This document shows, in pieces, positions 24,002 to 35,134 of a stretch of 64,000 nucleotides of DNA. The number at the start of each line of letters is the position of its first letter. The first letter of the stretch is position 1. Below the pieces are notes generated by a model. The model was not told the DNA's origin. It saw only the letters and a program-made list of their open reading frames with translations, and made no database searches. Made by a program: the position numbers and the translations under genes. Source of the stretch: JBBSHE01 sp038253325 (GTDB lineage Bacteria > Actinomycetota > Actinomycetes > Propionibacteriales > Nocardioidaceae); the NCBI GenBank assembly GCA_038253325.1, contig JBBSHE010000005.1, positions 1 through 64,000 on the forward strand. The letters run 5' to 3'.

Positions 24002-26402
24002 CCGGCGGCTCCCTTGCGCACGGTCACCACCGAGCCGTGAGCGGCTCCGAGGTCACGGTGAACATTGACACCACCGCTGTTCGACGGCAACCACACGACG
24101 CCGTCAACGATGTCATCGACCAGCACGGGCCAGGTCGCGGACCCGGTCGCCGCGACGGTCACCAAGTCCCCGTCGACGACCCCGAGTGAACGCGCAAAGA
24201 CGGGGGAAACGACCGCCGTGGGTTGCCGGGCGGTCGCGGCAAGGTGCGGCTCGCCGTCGATCGCCCGGCTGTCGTCGATCAGCATCCGCCAGGTCGACAA
24301 CACCGCCTGGCCGGACCCCGGTTCGGGTGCAGCTGACGGCGCCACCGGGGAGAACGGGTGCCTGGCGCCGTCCCACGGCCCGAGCTCGCTCATCTCCCGG
24401 CGGGCGCCTCCGCCCGTCTTGAAGCCGAGCGGTGTGCCGAGCTCGTCGGCGATCCCGGCCAGCACGCGGAGGTCGCGCAGCGCGCCGACCAGGTCGATCG
24501 CCTGCTCGAACGGCCGGACCCTCCCCTCCCAGTTGACGAACGTGCCATCGCGCTCTGCGATCGCCGAGACCGGGAGCACCACGTCGGCCCGGCGGCTGAC
24601 GGCAGACTCCCGTACCTCCAGACTGACCAGGAACGGAACCGTGTCGAGAGCACGGATTGCCAGCGCCGGGTCGGGCAGGTCGTCCACCTCGACCCCACCG
24701 ACGACGAGGGCGGCCAACTCCCCGGCCGCCGCTGCGGCGACGATCTCGTCGCTGCTCCGGCCCGGTTCAGAGGGAAGTGTCTCGATGCCCCAGGTGGTCG
24801 CGACGTCGACCCGGGCCGCGCCGTGGACGAGCGGACGCCCGCCGGGCAGCAAGTTGGGGAGGAGCCCGGTCTCGACCGCCCCTCGTTCGCCGGCGCGCGA
24901 CGGCACCCAGGCGAGCTGCGCACCCGTTCGGTCGGCGAGCTGCAGCACGGCGCTCAGTGCGCCGGGTACGGCCGCCAGCCGCGCACCGGCGAGGATCACG
25001 CCGCTCGCATCGAGACCGACGTCGGCGCTGTCTGCCACGGCCGCGATGGCGGCCGGTTCGTCACCGGGAACAGTCGGCAGCAGCGTCCCGTGCAGCTTCT
25101 GTACGCCCCTCGAGGCGTGGGACGCGACCGCGAAGACTCGGGTGCCGTGGCGCCGGTTCGCCTTGCGGAGCCGGAGGAACACCATCGCGGCCTCCTCCTC
25201 GGGCTCGAGGCCGGCCAGCAGCACCGTGGAGGCATGCTCGAGGTCGATGTAGGTCACATCCATCGTGGTGGCGACCCGGGACCCCAGGAAGTCGGCCTCC
25301 TCCGCCGAGTGCGCCCGCGCCCGGAAGTCGACGTCATTGGTCCCGAGCACGGCGCGTGCGAACTTGCCGTACGCGTACGCGTCCTCGTTCGGCAGCCGGC
25401 CGCCGGGCAGCACCCCGACCGACGCGCCGGCAGCCGCGAGGCCGCGGGCCGCGACCGCGAACGCCTCAGGCCACGACGCCGGACGCAGCTCACCGGTCGC
25501 CTCGTCGCGGACCTGGGGACGGGTGATCCGGTCGGCCTGCCGTTGGGAGACGAACGCGAACCTGCCCTTGTCGCAGTTCCACTCCTCGTTCACGGCCGGG
25601 TCATAGGCAGCGAGCCGGCGGGTGACCTTGCCGCGCCGGTGGTCGGTGCGGAGCGCGCAGCCACCAGCGCAGTGCTCGCAGACCGTCGGCGTCGACTGCA
25701 GGTCGAACGGTCGCGCCCGGAACCGATACGCAGCCGACGTGAGCGCACCAACGGGGCAGATCTGGATGGTGTTACCGGAGAAGTACGACTCGAACGGCTC
25801 CTTCTCATAGATCCCGACCTGCTGGAGGACGCCACGCTCGAGCATCTCGATGAACGGGTCCCCAGCGATCTGCTCGCTGAACCGGGTGCATCGGGCGCAC
25901 AGCACGCAGCGTTCACGGTCGAGCAGGATCTCGGCCGAGATGTTGATGGGTTTCGGAAACGTTCGTTTCGTGCCGTCGAAACGGCTCTCGCCCCGGCCGT
26001 TGCTCATTGCCTGGTTCTGCAACGGGCACTCGCCGCCCTTGTCGCAGACGGGGCAGTCCAGGGGATGGTTGATCAGCAAGAACTCCATGTTCCCCTGCTG
26101 TGCCTTGTCCGCCGTCGGCGACGTCAGCTGGGTGCGCACAACCATTCCGGCGGCGACCGGGATGGTGCACGACGCCGGCGGCTTCGGCATCGCCCGTCCG
26201 TTGCCGGCGTCCGGGATCTCGACCAGGCACTGCCGGCAGGCGCCCACCGGATCCAGCAGTGGATGGTCACAAAACCGCGGGATCGCGATCCCGACCTGCT
26301 CGGCAGCGCGGATCACCAAGGTGCCCTCTGGCACCGTCACCTCGACGTCATCGATCGTCAAGGTGACGGTCTTGGCCGTTTGAGCAAGCTCCTGGTCGAT
26401 CG

Positions 26403-26406
<4 letters not shown>
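23998..26406 (-). CDS. nuoG: NADH-quinone oxidoreductase subunit G
   Basis: 802-residue iron-sulfur subunit of the NADH-dehydrogenase module. N-terminal [2Fe-2S] ferredoxin domain (FCDHPLLDPVGACRQC), then CPVCDKGGECPLQ with histidine and cysteine ligands, CVLCARCTRF, and a molybdopterin-oxidoreductase-like domain starting CEHCAGGCALRTDHR with the extra cluster N7 cysteines. The large C-terminal domain is catalytically degenerate in complex I. ATG 26406 overlaps the nuoF stop (ATGA). Confidence 0.95.
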
Positions 26407-27709
<1,303 letters not shown>

Positions 27710-27713
<4 letters not shown>

Positions 27714-28381
27714 GACTGCTCCTCGCGGGAGCCGCCGTTGACGGGAGCGGACCATTGCCGTTCCCGGGCCAGCGCAAGCCCGGCGAGGGACGCCGGCCCG
27801 GCGGCGAGTCCTTCGTCGCCCCGGCCGTCGGGGAACCCGGCGAGCACCCGTTCGGCATCGCGCCACCGGCACACCCGCGCGCCCCTCGTCGCGATGACCT
27901 CGTTGCCGGCCGTCAGGTCGTCGACGAGCGCGACTGCGGACTCCGGTGTCTGGTTGTCGAAGAACTCCCAGTTCACCATGACCACCGGTGCATAGTCGCA
28001 GGCGGCGTTGCACTCGATGTGTTCCAACGTCACCGAGCCGTCGTCCGTGGTCTCGTCGTTGCCGACCTCGAGATGGTCCTTGAGGCGCTCGAAGATCGCG
28101 TCGCCCCCCATCACCGCGCACAGCGTGTTGGTGCAGACGCCGACGTGGTAGTCACCAACCGGCCGGCGCTTGTACATCGAGTAGAACGTCGCGACTGCCG
28201 ACACCTCGACGGCGGTGAGTCCGAGCAGGTCGGCGCAGGCCTCGACACCCTCCGGCGTCACGTACCCGTCGACGCTCTGCACGAGGTGCAGCATCGGCAG
28301 CAGGGCCGACCGCGGTTTCGGATAGCGCGCGGCGATCGCATGCAGCTCGGCGACGGTGTCATCGGTGATCTGCGCGGGCAT
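27710..28381 (-). CDS. nuoE: NADH-quinone oxidoreductase subunit E
   Basis: 223-residue thioredoxin-fold subunit with the N1a [2Fe-2S] cluster: CTNTLCAVMGG and IECNAACDYAPVVMVN supply the four cysteines. The tail after about residue 165 is an added ~60-residue segment without motifs, common in actinobacterial NuoE. ATG start shares its A with the nuoD stop (TGATG). Confidence 0.95.
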
Positions 28382-29733
28382 CAGCGGTCGACACCTCCCA
28401 TCACCGGGTCGATGCTTGCGACCGCGACGATGACGTCGGCCAGCAGGCCACCCTCGCTCATCGCCGGCACGGTCTGGAGGTTCACGAACGACGGGTCGCG
28501 GAAGTGTGCCCGGTACGGACGCGTGCCACCGTCGGAGACCGCGTGACAGCTGAGCTCGCCGCGAGGTGACTCGACGCTGGCGTACGCCTGGCCGGCCGGG
28601 ACCCGAAAGCCTTCGGTGACCAGCTTGAAGTGGTGGATCAGCGCCTCCATCGACTCGCCCATGATGTGCCGGATGTGGTCGAGCGAGTTGCCCAGGCCGT
28701 CCGGGCCGACGGCGAGCTGGCTGGGCCAGGCGATCTTCTTGTCGGCGACCATCACGGGTGCGCCCTCGAGGCCGTGCAGACGGGCGGTGCACTGCTCGAC
28801 GATCTTCAGCGACTCGGCCATCTCGGCCAACCGGATCCGGAACCGGCCGTACGCATCGGCGGTGTCCCAGCAGATGACGTCGAAGTCGTACTGCTCGTAG
28901 CCGCAGTACGGCTGGCTCTTGCGCAGGTCCCACGGGTACCCGGTCGCCCGCAGCAGCGGGCCGGTCGCGCCGAGTGCCAGGCAGGCCGCCAGGTCCAGGT
29001 ACCCGACATCGACCAGCCGGGCCTTGAAGATCGGGTTGGCGTTGCAGAGGTCGGCGTACTCCTGCAGCCGTTTGCCGATGACGGCTGTGACCTCCCGGAT
29101 CTTGTCCAGCGCACCGGGCGGGGTGTCCTGCGCGATGCCGCCAGGACGGATGAACCCATGATTCATCCGGAGCCCGGTGATCAGCTCGAAGAGGTCCAGG
29201 ATCAGCTCGCGGTCTCGGAAGCCGATGGTCATCACGGTGAGTGCGCCGATCTCCATCCCCCCGGTCGCGATCGCCACCATGTGCGACGAGATCCGGTTGA
29301 GCTCCATCAGGAGGACCCGGACGACCTCTGCCTTCTCGGGGACCTGGTCGGTGATCCCGAGCAGCTTCTCGACGGCCAGGACGTACGCGGTCTCGTTGTA
29401 GAACGGTGCGAGGTAGTCCATCCGGGTGCAGAACGTGACGCCCTGAGTCCAGTTGCGGAACTCCATGTTCTTCTCGATGCCGGTGTGCAGGTAGCCGATG
29501 CCGCAGCGGCACTCGGTCACGGTTTCGCCGTCGAGCTCCAGGATGAGGCGCAACACCCCGTGGGTCGATGGGTGCTGAGGGCCCATGTTGACGACGATGC
29601 GTTCGTCGGAGTCGACGTCGATGCCGTCGACGATCGAGTCCCAGTCTTGCCCCGTGACGGTGAACACCTTGCCGGACGTCGTCTCCTGCTCGGTCGCGTA
29701 CGGGTCCGTGCTCACGGCTGTGTCCTCGGCCAT
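28381..29733 (-). CDS. nuoD: NADH-quinone oxidoreductase subunit D
   Basis: 450-residue 49-kDa subunit that forms the quinone-binding pocket with NuoB. NMGPQHPSTHGVLRLILELD carries the conserved His near the quinone head, and DYLAPFYNETAYVLAVEKLL and ESPRGELSCHAVSDGG are standard. Starts at ATG 29733, one-base overlap with nuoC. There is only one nuoD in the window, so any complex built from the orphan BCI set would need this one. Confidence 0.96.
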   Translation of the reverse strand: MAEDTAVSTDPYATEQETTSGKVFTVTGQDWDSIVDGIDVDSDERIVVNMGPQHPSTHGVLRLILELDGETVTECRCGIGYLHTGIEKNMEFRNWTQGVTFCTRMDYLAPFYNETAYVLAVEKLLGITDQVPEKAEVVRVLLMELNRISSHMVAIATGGMEIGALTVMTIGFRDRELILDLFELITGLRMNHGFIRPGGIAQDTPPGALDKIREVTAVIGKRLQEYADLCNANPIFKARLVDVGYLDLAACLALGATGPLLRATGYPWDLRKSQPYCGYEQYDFDVICWDTADAYGRFRIRLAEMAESLKIVEQCTARLHGLEGAPVMVADKKIAWPSQLAVGPDGLGNSLDHIRHIMGESMEALIHHFKLVTEGFRVPAGQAYASVESPRGELSCHAVSDGGTRPYRAHFRDPSFVNLQTVPAMSEGGLLADVIVAVASIDPVMGGVDR

Positions 29734-30560
29734 CAGTGGTATGCCCTCCGCTCGTCCGGTGGTGGGATGGTCGCACCCTTGTACTCGACCGGGATACCGC
29801 CCAGGGGGTAGTCCTTGCGCTGCGGGTGGCCCGGCCAGTCGTCGGGCATCTCGATCCGGGTGAGCGCCGGGTGGCCGTCGAAGACGATGCCGAAGAAGTC
29901 GTACGTCTCGCGCTCGTGCCAGTCTGCCGTCGGGTACACCGCGACGACCGAGGGGATGTGCGGGTCCGCGTCGGGACAGGTGACCTCGAGCCGGATCCGC
30001 CGGTTGTGCGTCATCGACAGCAGGTGGTAAACCGCATGCAGCTCCGCGCCGGTCTCGGCCGGGAAGTGGACCCCACTGACGCCGCTGAGGAACTCGAAGC
30101 GCAGCGCGGGGTCGTCGCGCAGGGCCTGCACCACTCCGACCAGCCGGTCTCGGGCGACCACGAACGTCAGCTCACCTCGGTCGACGACGACCCGTTCGAC
30201 CGCTGCGCTCACGTCGGCCGTGTCGAGCGCGTCGTCGAGGCGATCGGCGACCTCGTCGAACCATCCGCCGTACGGCCGTGGGGTGGCGCCCGGCATCGCC
30301 ACCCGCTTCACGAGACCGCCGTAGCCGGACGTGTCCCCGGCACCCTCCGCCCCGAACATTCCCCGGCGGACGTCGACGACCTCGAGGTCTCGGCGCGGCG
30401 CCGGTACCTCCGCGGTCGGGACGAGTGCCGCGTCGACCACGTCATCTCGGACCGGAGACGTCGTACCCTCGGTCTCGGAGCCACCCTTCGGCTTCAGCGG
30501 TCCCGGCGTCGTCTTCTCGCTCACCGCATCCGACGCTTCCGGCGTCGACTCGTCGCTCAC
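29733..30560 (-). CDS. nuoC: NADH-quinone oxidoreductase subunit C
   Basis: 275 residues from GTG 30560 (GTGA overlap with nuoB). The NuoC domain is in the C-terminal half (DWHERETYDFFGIVFDGHPA, then PGHPQRKDYPLGGIPVEYKG). The first ~90 residues form a disordered-looking Ser/Glu/Pro-rich extension, a feature of actinobacterial NuoC. It is part of the connecting module of complex I. Confidence 0.94.
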   Translation of the reverse strand: MSDESTPEASDAVSEKTTPGPLKPKGGSETEGTTSPVRDDVVDAALVPTAEVPAPRRDLEVVDVRRGMFGAEGAGDTSGYGGLVKRVAMPGATPRPYGGWFDEVADRLDDALDTADVSAAVERVVVDRGELTFVVARDRLVGVVQALRDDPALRFEFLSGVSGVHFPAETGAELHAVYHLLSMTHNRRIRLEVTCPDADPHIPSVVAVYPTADWHERETYDFFGIVFDGHPALTRIEMPDDWPGHPQRKDYPLGGIPVEYKGATIPPPDERRAYH

Positions 30561-31111
30561 CGCAACAGCCCGGTCATGTCCGACGTAGGCGGCTCCGCCA
30601 GCGCCGAGCGCTCCTCCGAGGCCCTCTCGGCAGCGAGGTTGGGGCCGAGCTTCGAGTGCTGGATCTGGTCGTGCAGCTTCAAGATCGCGTCGATGAGCAT
30701 CTCGGGGCGGGGCGGACAGCCGGGAAGGTACATGTCGACAGGTACGACGTGGTCGACGCCCTGAAGAATCGCGTAGTTGTTGAACATGCCCCCGGAGCTC
30801 GCACAGACGCCCATCGCCAGCACCCACTTGGGGTTGGCCATCTGGTCGTAGACCTGGCGCAGCACGGGCGCCATCTTCTGGCTCACCCGGCCGGCGACGA
30901 TCATCAGGTCGGCCTGGCGCGGCGACGCGCGGAACACCTCCATGCCGAACCGGCCGAGGTCGTAGCGGGGAGCGCCCGACGTCATCATCTCGATGGCACA
31001 GCACGCAAGGCCGAAGGTGGCCGGCCACAGCGACGCCTTACGGAAGTACCCGGCGACCCCTTCGACGGTCGTCAGCAAGACACCGGATGGGAGCTTCTCC
31101 TCGAGACCCAC
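30557..31111 (-). CDS. nuoB: NADH-quinone oxidoreductase subunit B
   Basis: 184-residue subunit holding cluster N2, the electron donor to quinone. Cysteine motifs FGLACCAIEMM, AMGVCASSGGMFNN and LPGCPPRPEML are complete. GTG start three bases after the nuoA stop. Paralogue of nuoB2 at 8989-9492. Confidence 0.96.
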   Translation of the reverse strand: MGLEEKLPSGVLLTTVEGVAGYFRKASLWPATFGLACCAIEMMTSGAPRYDLGRFGMEVFRASPRQADLMIVAGRVSQKMAPVLRQVYDQMANPKWVLAMGVCASSGGMFNNYAILQGVDHVVPVDMYLPGCPPRPEMLIDAILKLHDQIQHSKLGPNLAAERASEERSALAEPPTSDMTGLLR

Positions 31112-31114
31112 GGC

Positions 31115-31474
31115 CTAGTCCCATTCCAGTCCGCCGCGCCGCCAGACATAGGCGTACGCAACGAAGATCGTCAGGATGAACAAGACCATCTCGACCAGGC
31201 CGAATACTTTCAGCGAGTCGAACGCGACGGCCCAGGGGAACAAGAAGATGATCTCGATGTCGAAGACGATGAACAGCATCGCGGTGATGTAGTACTTCAC
31301 CGGGAACCGGCCGCCGCCGACCGGCTGCGGCGTCGGCTCGATGCCGCACTCGTAGGAGTCGAGCTTGGCCCGGTTGTAGCGCTTCGGGCCGACGAACGAG
31401 CTGATCACGACGGAGAAGATCGCGAACGCAGCGGCGATTGCCGCCAGTCCGAGGATGGGGACGTAAGCGTTCAT
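31115..31474 (-). CDS. nuoA: NADH-quinone oxidoreductase subunit A
   Basis: 119-residue, three-helix membrane subunit. The loop YECGIEPTPQPVGGGRFPVK and the helix ITAMLFIVFDIEIIFLFPWA are diagnostic. First gene of the operon nuoA-N; ATG at 31474 is preceded by GGTGGAG. The 106 bases upstream should hold the operon promoter (see the inverted repeat at 31506-31545). Confidence 0.95.
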   Translation of the reverse strand: MNAYVPILGLAAIAAAFAIFSVVISSFVGPKRYNRAKLDSYECGIEPTPQPVGGGRFPVKYYITAMLFIVFDIEIIFLFPWAVAFDSLKVFGLVEMVLFILTIFVAYAYVWRRGGLEWD

Positions 31475-31505
31475 CTGCCGTGCTCCACCTTCCTTGTTTT
31501 CACCG

Positions 31506-31545
31506 CGAACTCGCTACGCCTCGTCATCCTAATGGTGCGAGTTCG
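31506..31545. promoter_or_regulatory. Inverted repeat in the nuo upstream region
   Basis: CGAACTCGC (31506-31514) and GCGAGTTCG (31537-31545), perfect 9-bp arms, 22-base spacer. On the minus strand the spacer contains TAGGAT, a possible -10 hexamer, so the repeat could be an operator of the nuo operon. It could equally be a terminator stem for the reductase gene that ends at 31581. No convincing -35 was seen. Confidence 0.35.
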
Positions 31546-31580
31546 GCGTCCTGCCCGGCCTCCCGGCCACCTGCGCGCGG

Positions 31581-32873
31581 TCATGCGGCCGGCGCGATCT
31601 TCGAGAGCCCGTTGATGATCCGGTCCATCGCATCACCACCGGCCGGCTCGGTGAGGTTGGCCAGCAGCTTCAGCGCGAAGCGCATCAGGGTGGGCCGCGG
31701 GAGGCCGTACCTGGTGGCGAGTCTCATGACGTGCGGGTTGCCGATCGACTTCACGAAGCCGCGGCCGAGCGTGTAGTAGCCGCCGTACCGCCGGTCGAGG
31801 GCCGCCGGGTAACGGTGCAGCGCGCGTTCGCGCTCCTCGGCCGTCGTACGACCGAGGGCCTGGGCAACCGCCTCCGCGGCCAGCTGACCCGACTCCATCG
31901 CGTACGCGATGCCCTCACCGTTGAACGGGTTCACCATCCCGCCGGAGTCGCCAACGAGCAGCATGCCGTTGGCGTAGTGCGGTTTGCGGTTGAAGCCCAT
32001 CGGCAGTGCCGCTCCCCGGATCGGCTGCGTGCGGTTCTCCTCCCTCAGTGCCCACGCCTCGGGCGTATGGACGAGCCAGCGTCTGAGGAGGTCCTTGTAG
32101 TCGACGCGCTGGAAAGCCGCCGACGTGTTGAGGACACCGAGCCCGACGTTGACGGTCCCGTCGCCGACACCGAAGATCCAGCCGTAGCCGGGAAGCAGGT
32201 TGCTCGCGCCGGGGGCGCCCTCCCAGAGCTCGAGCCACGACTCGAGCCAGTGGTCGTCGTGTCGTGGGCTCGTGTAGTACGTCCGGACCGCGACTCCCAT
32301 CGGCCGGTCGTCGCGTCTCGGCACACCCATCGCGAGGCCCAGTCGCGAGGAGTTGCCGTCCGCGGCGATCACGACGGGGGCCGAGTAGCCGATCTCGTCG
32401 CCGTCCTTGCGACCGTCGTCATCGACCGGTCGTGCCGTGACGCCGACGATCCGGGCGCCGTCCGTGATCGGCCCCGTGACAGCCGTCCGCTCGTGCAATC
32501 GGGCACCCGCCTTCTGGGCGTGCCGGGCGAGTATCTCGTCGAGGTCGATGCGGGTCCGGACCAGGCCATACGAGGGGTACTCGGCCAGGTCCGGCCAGGG
32601 CAGGCTGAGTCGGTGGCCACCGCCGACGATCCGCAGACCGTGGTTCTTGATCCAGCCGGGTCCGTCCACGTCGATGCCGAGCGCGAGCAGCTCTCGCACC
32701 GCGCGCGGCGTCAGCCCGTCTCCGCACACCTTCTCACGCGGAAATGCGGTCTTTTCGAGAACCACCACGTCGAGGCCCGCTTGGGCCAGGTACGTGGCCG
32801 CTGTGGATCCCCCGGGCCCGGCGCCGACGACGATGACGTCGGCCTGCCGGTCAGCAGTCGTCGTGATCGCCAT
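31581..32873 (-). CDS. Geranylgeranyl reductase-family FAD oxidoreductase (MenJ-like)
   Basis: 430 residues with an N-terminal Rossmann FAD site (VIVVGAGPGGSTAATYLAQ), KVCGDGLTPRAVREL typical of the geranylgeranyl/digeranylgeranyl-glycerophospholipid reductase family, and a C-terminal GDSGGMVNPFNGEGIAYAME flavin contact. In mycobacteria the related MenJ saturates one isoprene unit of menaquinone. The position between nuo and menG supports that role. ATG 32873 chosen; a TTG two codons upstream is also open. Confidence 0.85.
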   Translation of the reverse strand: MAITTTADRQADVIVVGAGPGGSTAATYLAQAGLDVVVLEKTAFPREKVCGDGLTPRAVRELLALGIDVDGPGWIKNHGLRIVGGGHRLSLPWPDLAEYPSYGLVRTRIDLDEILARHAQKAGARLHERTAVTGPITDGARIVGVTARPVDDDGRKDGDEIGYSAPVVIAADGNSSRLGLAMGVPRRDDRPMGVAVRTYYTSPRHDDHWLESWLELWEGAPGASNLLPGYGWIFGVGDGTVNVGLGVLNTSAAFQRVDYKDLLRRWLVHTPEAWALREENRTQPIRGAALPMGFNRKPHYANGMLLVGDSGGMVNPFNGEGIAYAMESGQLAAEAVAQALGRTTAEERERALHRYPAALDRRYGGYYTLGRGFVKSIGNPHVMRLATRYGLPRPTLMRFALKLLANLTEPAGGDAMDRIINGLSKIAPAA

Positions 32874-32986
32874 GGCCAAACATCCTCGAGGACAGAGCTG
32901 CGGCTCGTGACTTCGTGAAAAGCTTCACGAGCCATCGTCGACCGTCAGTCTAGAACGGCCGGACAACGCAGGCACGCGAACCCCCT

Positions 32987-33730
32987 TCACCGACGCACGG
33001 CAGTGCTCGACGCGGCGGGTTCACGGCCCGGAGCCACCGGTCCGCGGGTCGCGCGGTGCAGAGCGACGATGCCACCGGACAGGTTGCGGTACTGGACCCG
33101 CGACCAACCCGCATCGTCGATCTCGGCCGCCAGGGTTTGCTGGTCCGGCCATGCCCGGATCGACTCCGCGAGGTACACGTAGGAGTCCGGGCTGGAAGAC
33201 ACAGCCGTCGCCACCTTCGGTAGCGCCTTCATCAGGTACTCGGTGTAGACGGTGCGGAACGGCTTCCACGTCGGCGTACTGAACTCGCAGACGACCATCC
33301 GACCGCCGGGGACCGTTACCCGTCCCATCTCCTCGAGCGCAGCACGTCGGTCGGCGACGTTGCGGAGCCCGAACGAGATCGTGACGGCGTCGAATGTGCC
33401 GTCGAGAAACGGCAAGCTCAGCGCGTCACCGGCGACAAAGGGCAGCCGGGGACGCTGCGACTTCCCCACCTGCACCATCCCGAACGAGAAGTCGCAGGGC
33501 ACGACGAGTGCTCCACGGGCGGCGAGGGGGACACTGCTCGTCCCGGTCCCGGCGGCAAGATCGAGGACCGTCTCGCCGTCTCGTGCCGCCACCGCCCGGA
33601 CCACCGCGCGACGCCAGACCCGGTCTTGCCCCATCGACAGCACATCGTTCGTCAGGTCGTAGCGACGGGCCACCTCGTCGAACATCCGCGCCACCTCCGG
33701 TGGCTGCTTGTCCAGGCTGGCTCGGGACAT
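32987..33730 (-). CDS. menG: Demethylmenaquinone methyltransferase
   Basis: 247-residue SAM-dependent methyltransferase of the UbiE/MenG family, adding the ring methyl in the last step of menaquinone synthesis. RYDLTNDVLSMGQDRVWRR, the SAM loop VLDLAAGTGTSSVPLA, and ISFGLRNVADRRAALEEMGR are family signatures. ATG 33730 is the start matching the family; a long upstream open frame antisense to menF was rejected. Divergent from menF, 80 bases apart, so promoters for both lie in 33731-33810. Confidence 0.94.
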   Translation of the reverse strand: MSRASLDKQPPEVARMFDEVARRYDLTNDVLSMGQDRVWRRAVVRAVAARDGETVLDLAAGTGTSSVPLAARGALVVPCDFSFGMVQVGKSQRPRLPFVAGDALSLPFLDGTFDAVTISFGLRNVADRRAALEEMGRVTVPGGRMVVCEFSTPTWKPFRTVYTEYLMKALPKVATAVSSSPDSYVYLAESIRAWPDQQTLAAEIDDAGWSRVQYRNLSGGIVALHRATRGPVAPGREPAASSTAVRR

Positions 33731-33810
33731 GCAGACAGTCTGTCGTACCCACGGCTGTCCCCTGACGGGGACGAAGGGAAGCCGGCTGGCCGGGCCGTAG
33801 GCTTCCGGGC

Positions 33811-35061
33811 GTGACCGCACGCGTCGTCGAGACCGTCTCCGCGCCGCTGGTCGCCCGGACCACATTGATCGACGACCCCGGCGACCTGGTCGGCCTGCTG
33901 CCTGCCGGCGGTCCGCTCGCGTGGCTCCGCGGCACCGAGGGCATCGTCGGCTGGGGGCAGGTCGTTCGGATCGAGACCGCCGGTTCGGCGCGATTCGCCG
34001 ACGCGCGGGCACGGTGGCGACAGCTCGCCACCCATGCCGTGGTCCGCGACAGTGTGGGGGTCGCCGGCACCGGCTTGCTGGCGTTCGGCTCGTTCGCGTA
34101 CGCGGACCAGCCCGGCGACTCCGTGCTGATCGTCCCGCAGTTCGTCGTCGGCCGTCGCGGCGACGTCGCCTGGATGACGACGATCTCGTCGGGTTCGATG
34201 CCACCACCACCGCAGGTGGTTCCTGCGCGCCAGGCTCGACCACCGACGCTCTCCGCGTTCTCCGACGGTGCGATGAGCGGAGCCGAGTGGGCGACGGTCG
34301 TCGGTCGGGCCATCGACCGGGTACGCGCGGGCGAGCTGGAGAAGGTGGTGCTGGCAAGGGACCTGGTCGCCGAGCTGACGGAGCCGCTCGACGTTCGCGA
34401 TCCGCTACGCCGTCTCGCCGGCCGTTACCCGACCTGTTGGACGTTCAACGTCGACGGCTTCTTCGGCGCGACCCCGGAGATGCTGGTCCGACGCGAACGC
34501 GGTCTGGTCACCAGCCGGGTCCTGGCGGGGACGATCCGTCGAACCGGCGACGACAACCACGATCTCGCCCTTTCCGGTGCACTCGCGCGTTCGTCCAAGG
34601 ACCTGGAGGAGCACGAGTACGCCGTCCGGTCGGTCGCCGAGGCACTCGCACCGTACTGCACGAGCATGAACGTTCCGGAAGCGCCGTTCGTCCTGCACCT
34701 GCCGAACGTGATGCACCTGGCGACCGACGTGGCCGGCGTCCTCGGCGGAGACGTCGACGTCCTCGCGCTCGCCGCGGCCCTTCATCCGACGGCCGCTGTC
34801 GGCGGCACGCCGACGAAGGCAGCCGTCGACCTGATCACCGAGATCGAGGGCATGGACCGCGGCCGGTACGCCGGGCCGGTGGGCTGGATCGACGCCGATG
34901 GCGACGGCGAGTGGGGAATTGGGCTCCGGTCGGCAATGTACGAAGGTCACCGGGTACGGCTGATGGCCGGGTGCGGCATCGTCGCCGATTCCGACCCCGA
35001 GGCCGAGCTCGCCGAGTGCCACGCCAAGTTCATCCCCGTACGCGACGCGCTCTCCGGCTGA
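33811..35061 (+). CDS. menF: Isochorismate synthase
   Basis: 416-residue chorismate-binding enzyme that makes isochorismate, the entry point to the menaquinone pathway. Core motifs are GELEKVVLARDLVAEL with the catalytic Lys, FGATPEMLVRRERG, HPTAAVGGTPTKAAVDLI and the Mg-binding end of ..ECHAKFIPV. GTG start. A salicylate or siderophore synthase is the alternative for this family, but the men context makes MenF much more likely. Confidence 0.9.
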   Translation: MTARVVETVSAPLVARTTLIDDPGDLVGLLPAGGPLAWLRGTEGIVGWGQVVRIETAGSARFADARARWRQLATHAVVRDSVGVAGTGLLAFGSFAYADQPGDSVLIVPQFVVGRRGDVAWMTTISSGSMPPPPQVVPARQARPPTLSAFSDGAMSGAEWATVVGRAIDRVRAGELEKVVLARDLVAELTEPLDVRDPLRRLAGRYPTCWTFNVDGFFGATPEMLVRRERGLVTSRVLAGTIRRTGDDNHDLALSGALARSSKDLEEHEYAVRSVAEALAPYCTSMNVPEAPFVLHLPNVMHLATDVAGVLGGDVDVLALAAALHPTAAVGGTPTKAAVDLITEIEGMDRGRYAGPVGWIDADGDGEWGIGLRSAMYEGHRVRLMAGCGIVADSDPEAELAECHAKFIPVRDALSG

Positions 35062-35081
35062 GGCTCCCGCTCCACCTACGA

Positions 35082-35127
35082 CTTGTCGGTCTCTCGTCGG
35101 GTCAGGACCCGATGAGAGACCGACAGG
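35082..35127. terminator. Bidirectional hairpin between menF and the S53 peptidase gene
   Basis: 22-base arms (35082-35103 and 35106-35127) with two mismatches and a two-base loop, starting CTTGTCGGTCTCTCGTCGGG. It sits 20 bases after the menF stop and 7 bases before the stop of the converging gene. No T-run on either side. Confidence 0.8.
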
Positions 35128-35134
35128 TTCGGCG

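Noticed and set aside
31475..31580. Rex operator upstream of nuoA
   Set aside because: Only a weak GGTGAAAACAA fragment is present; it does not form the two half-sites seen upstream of rex.
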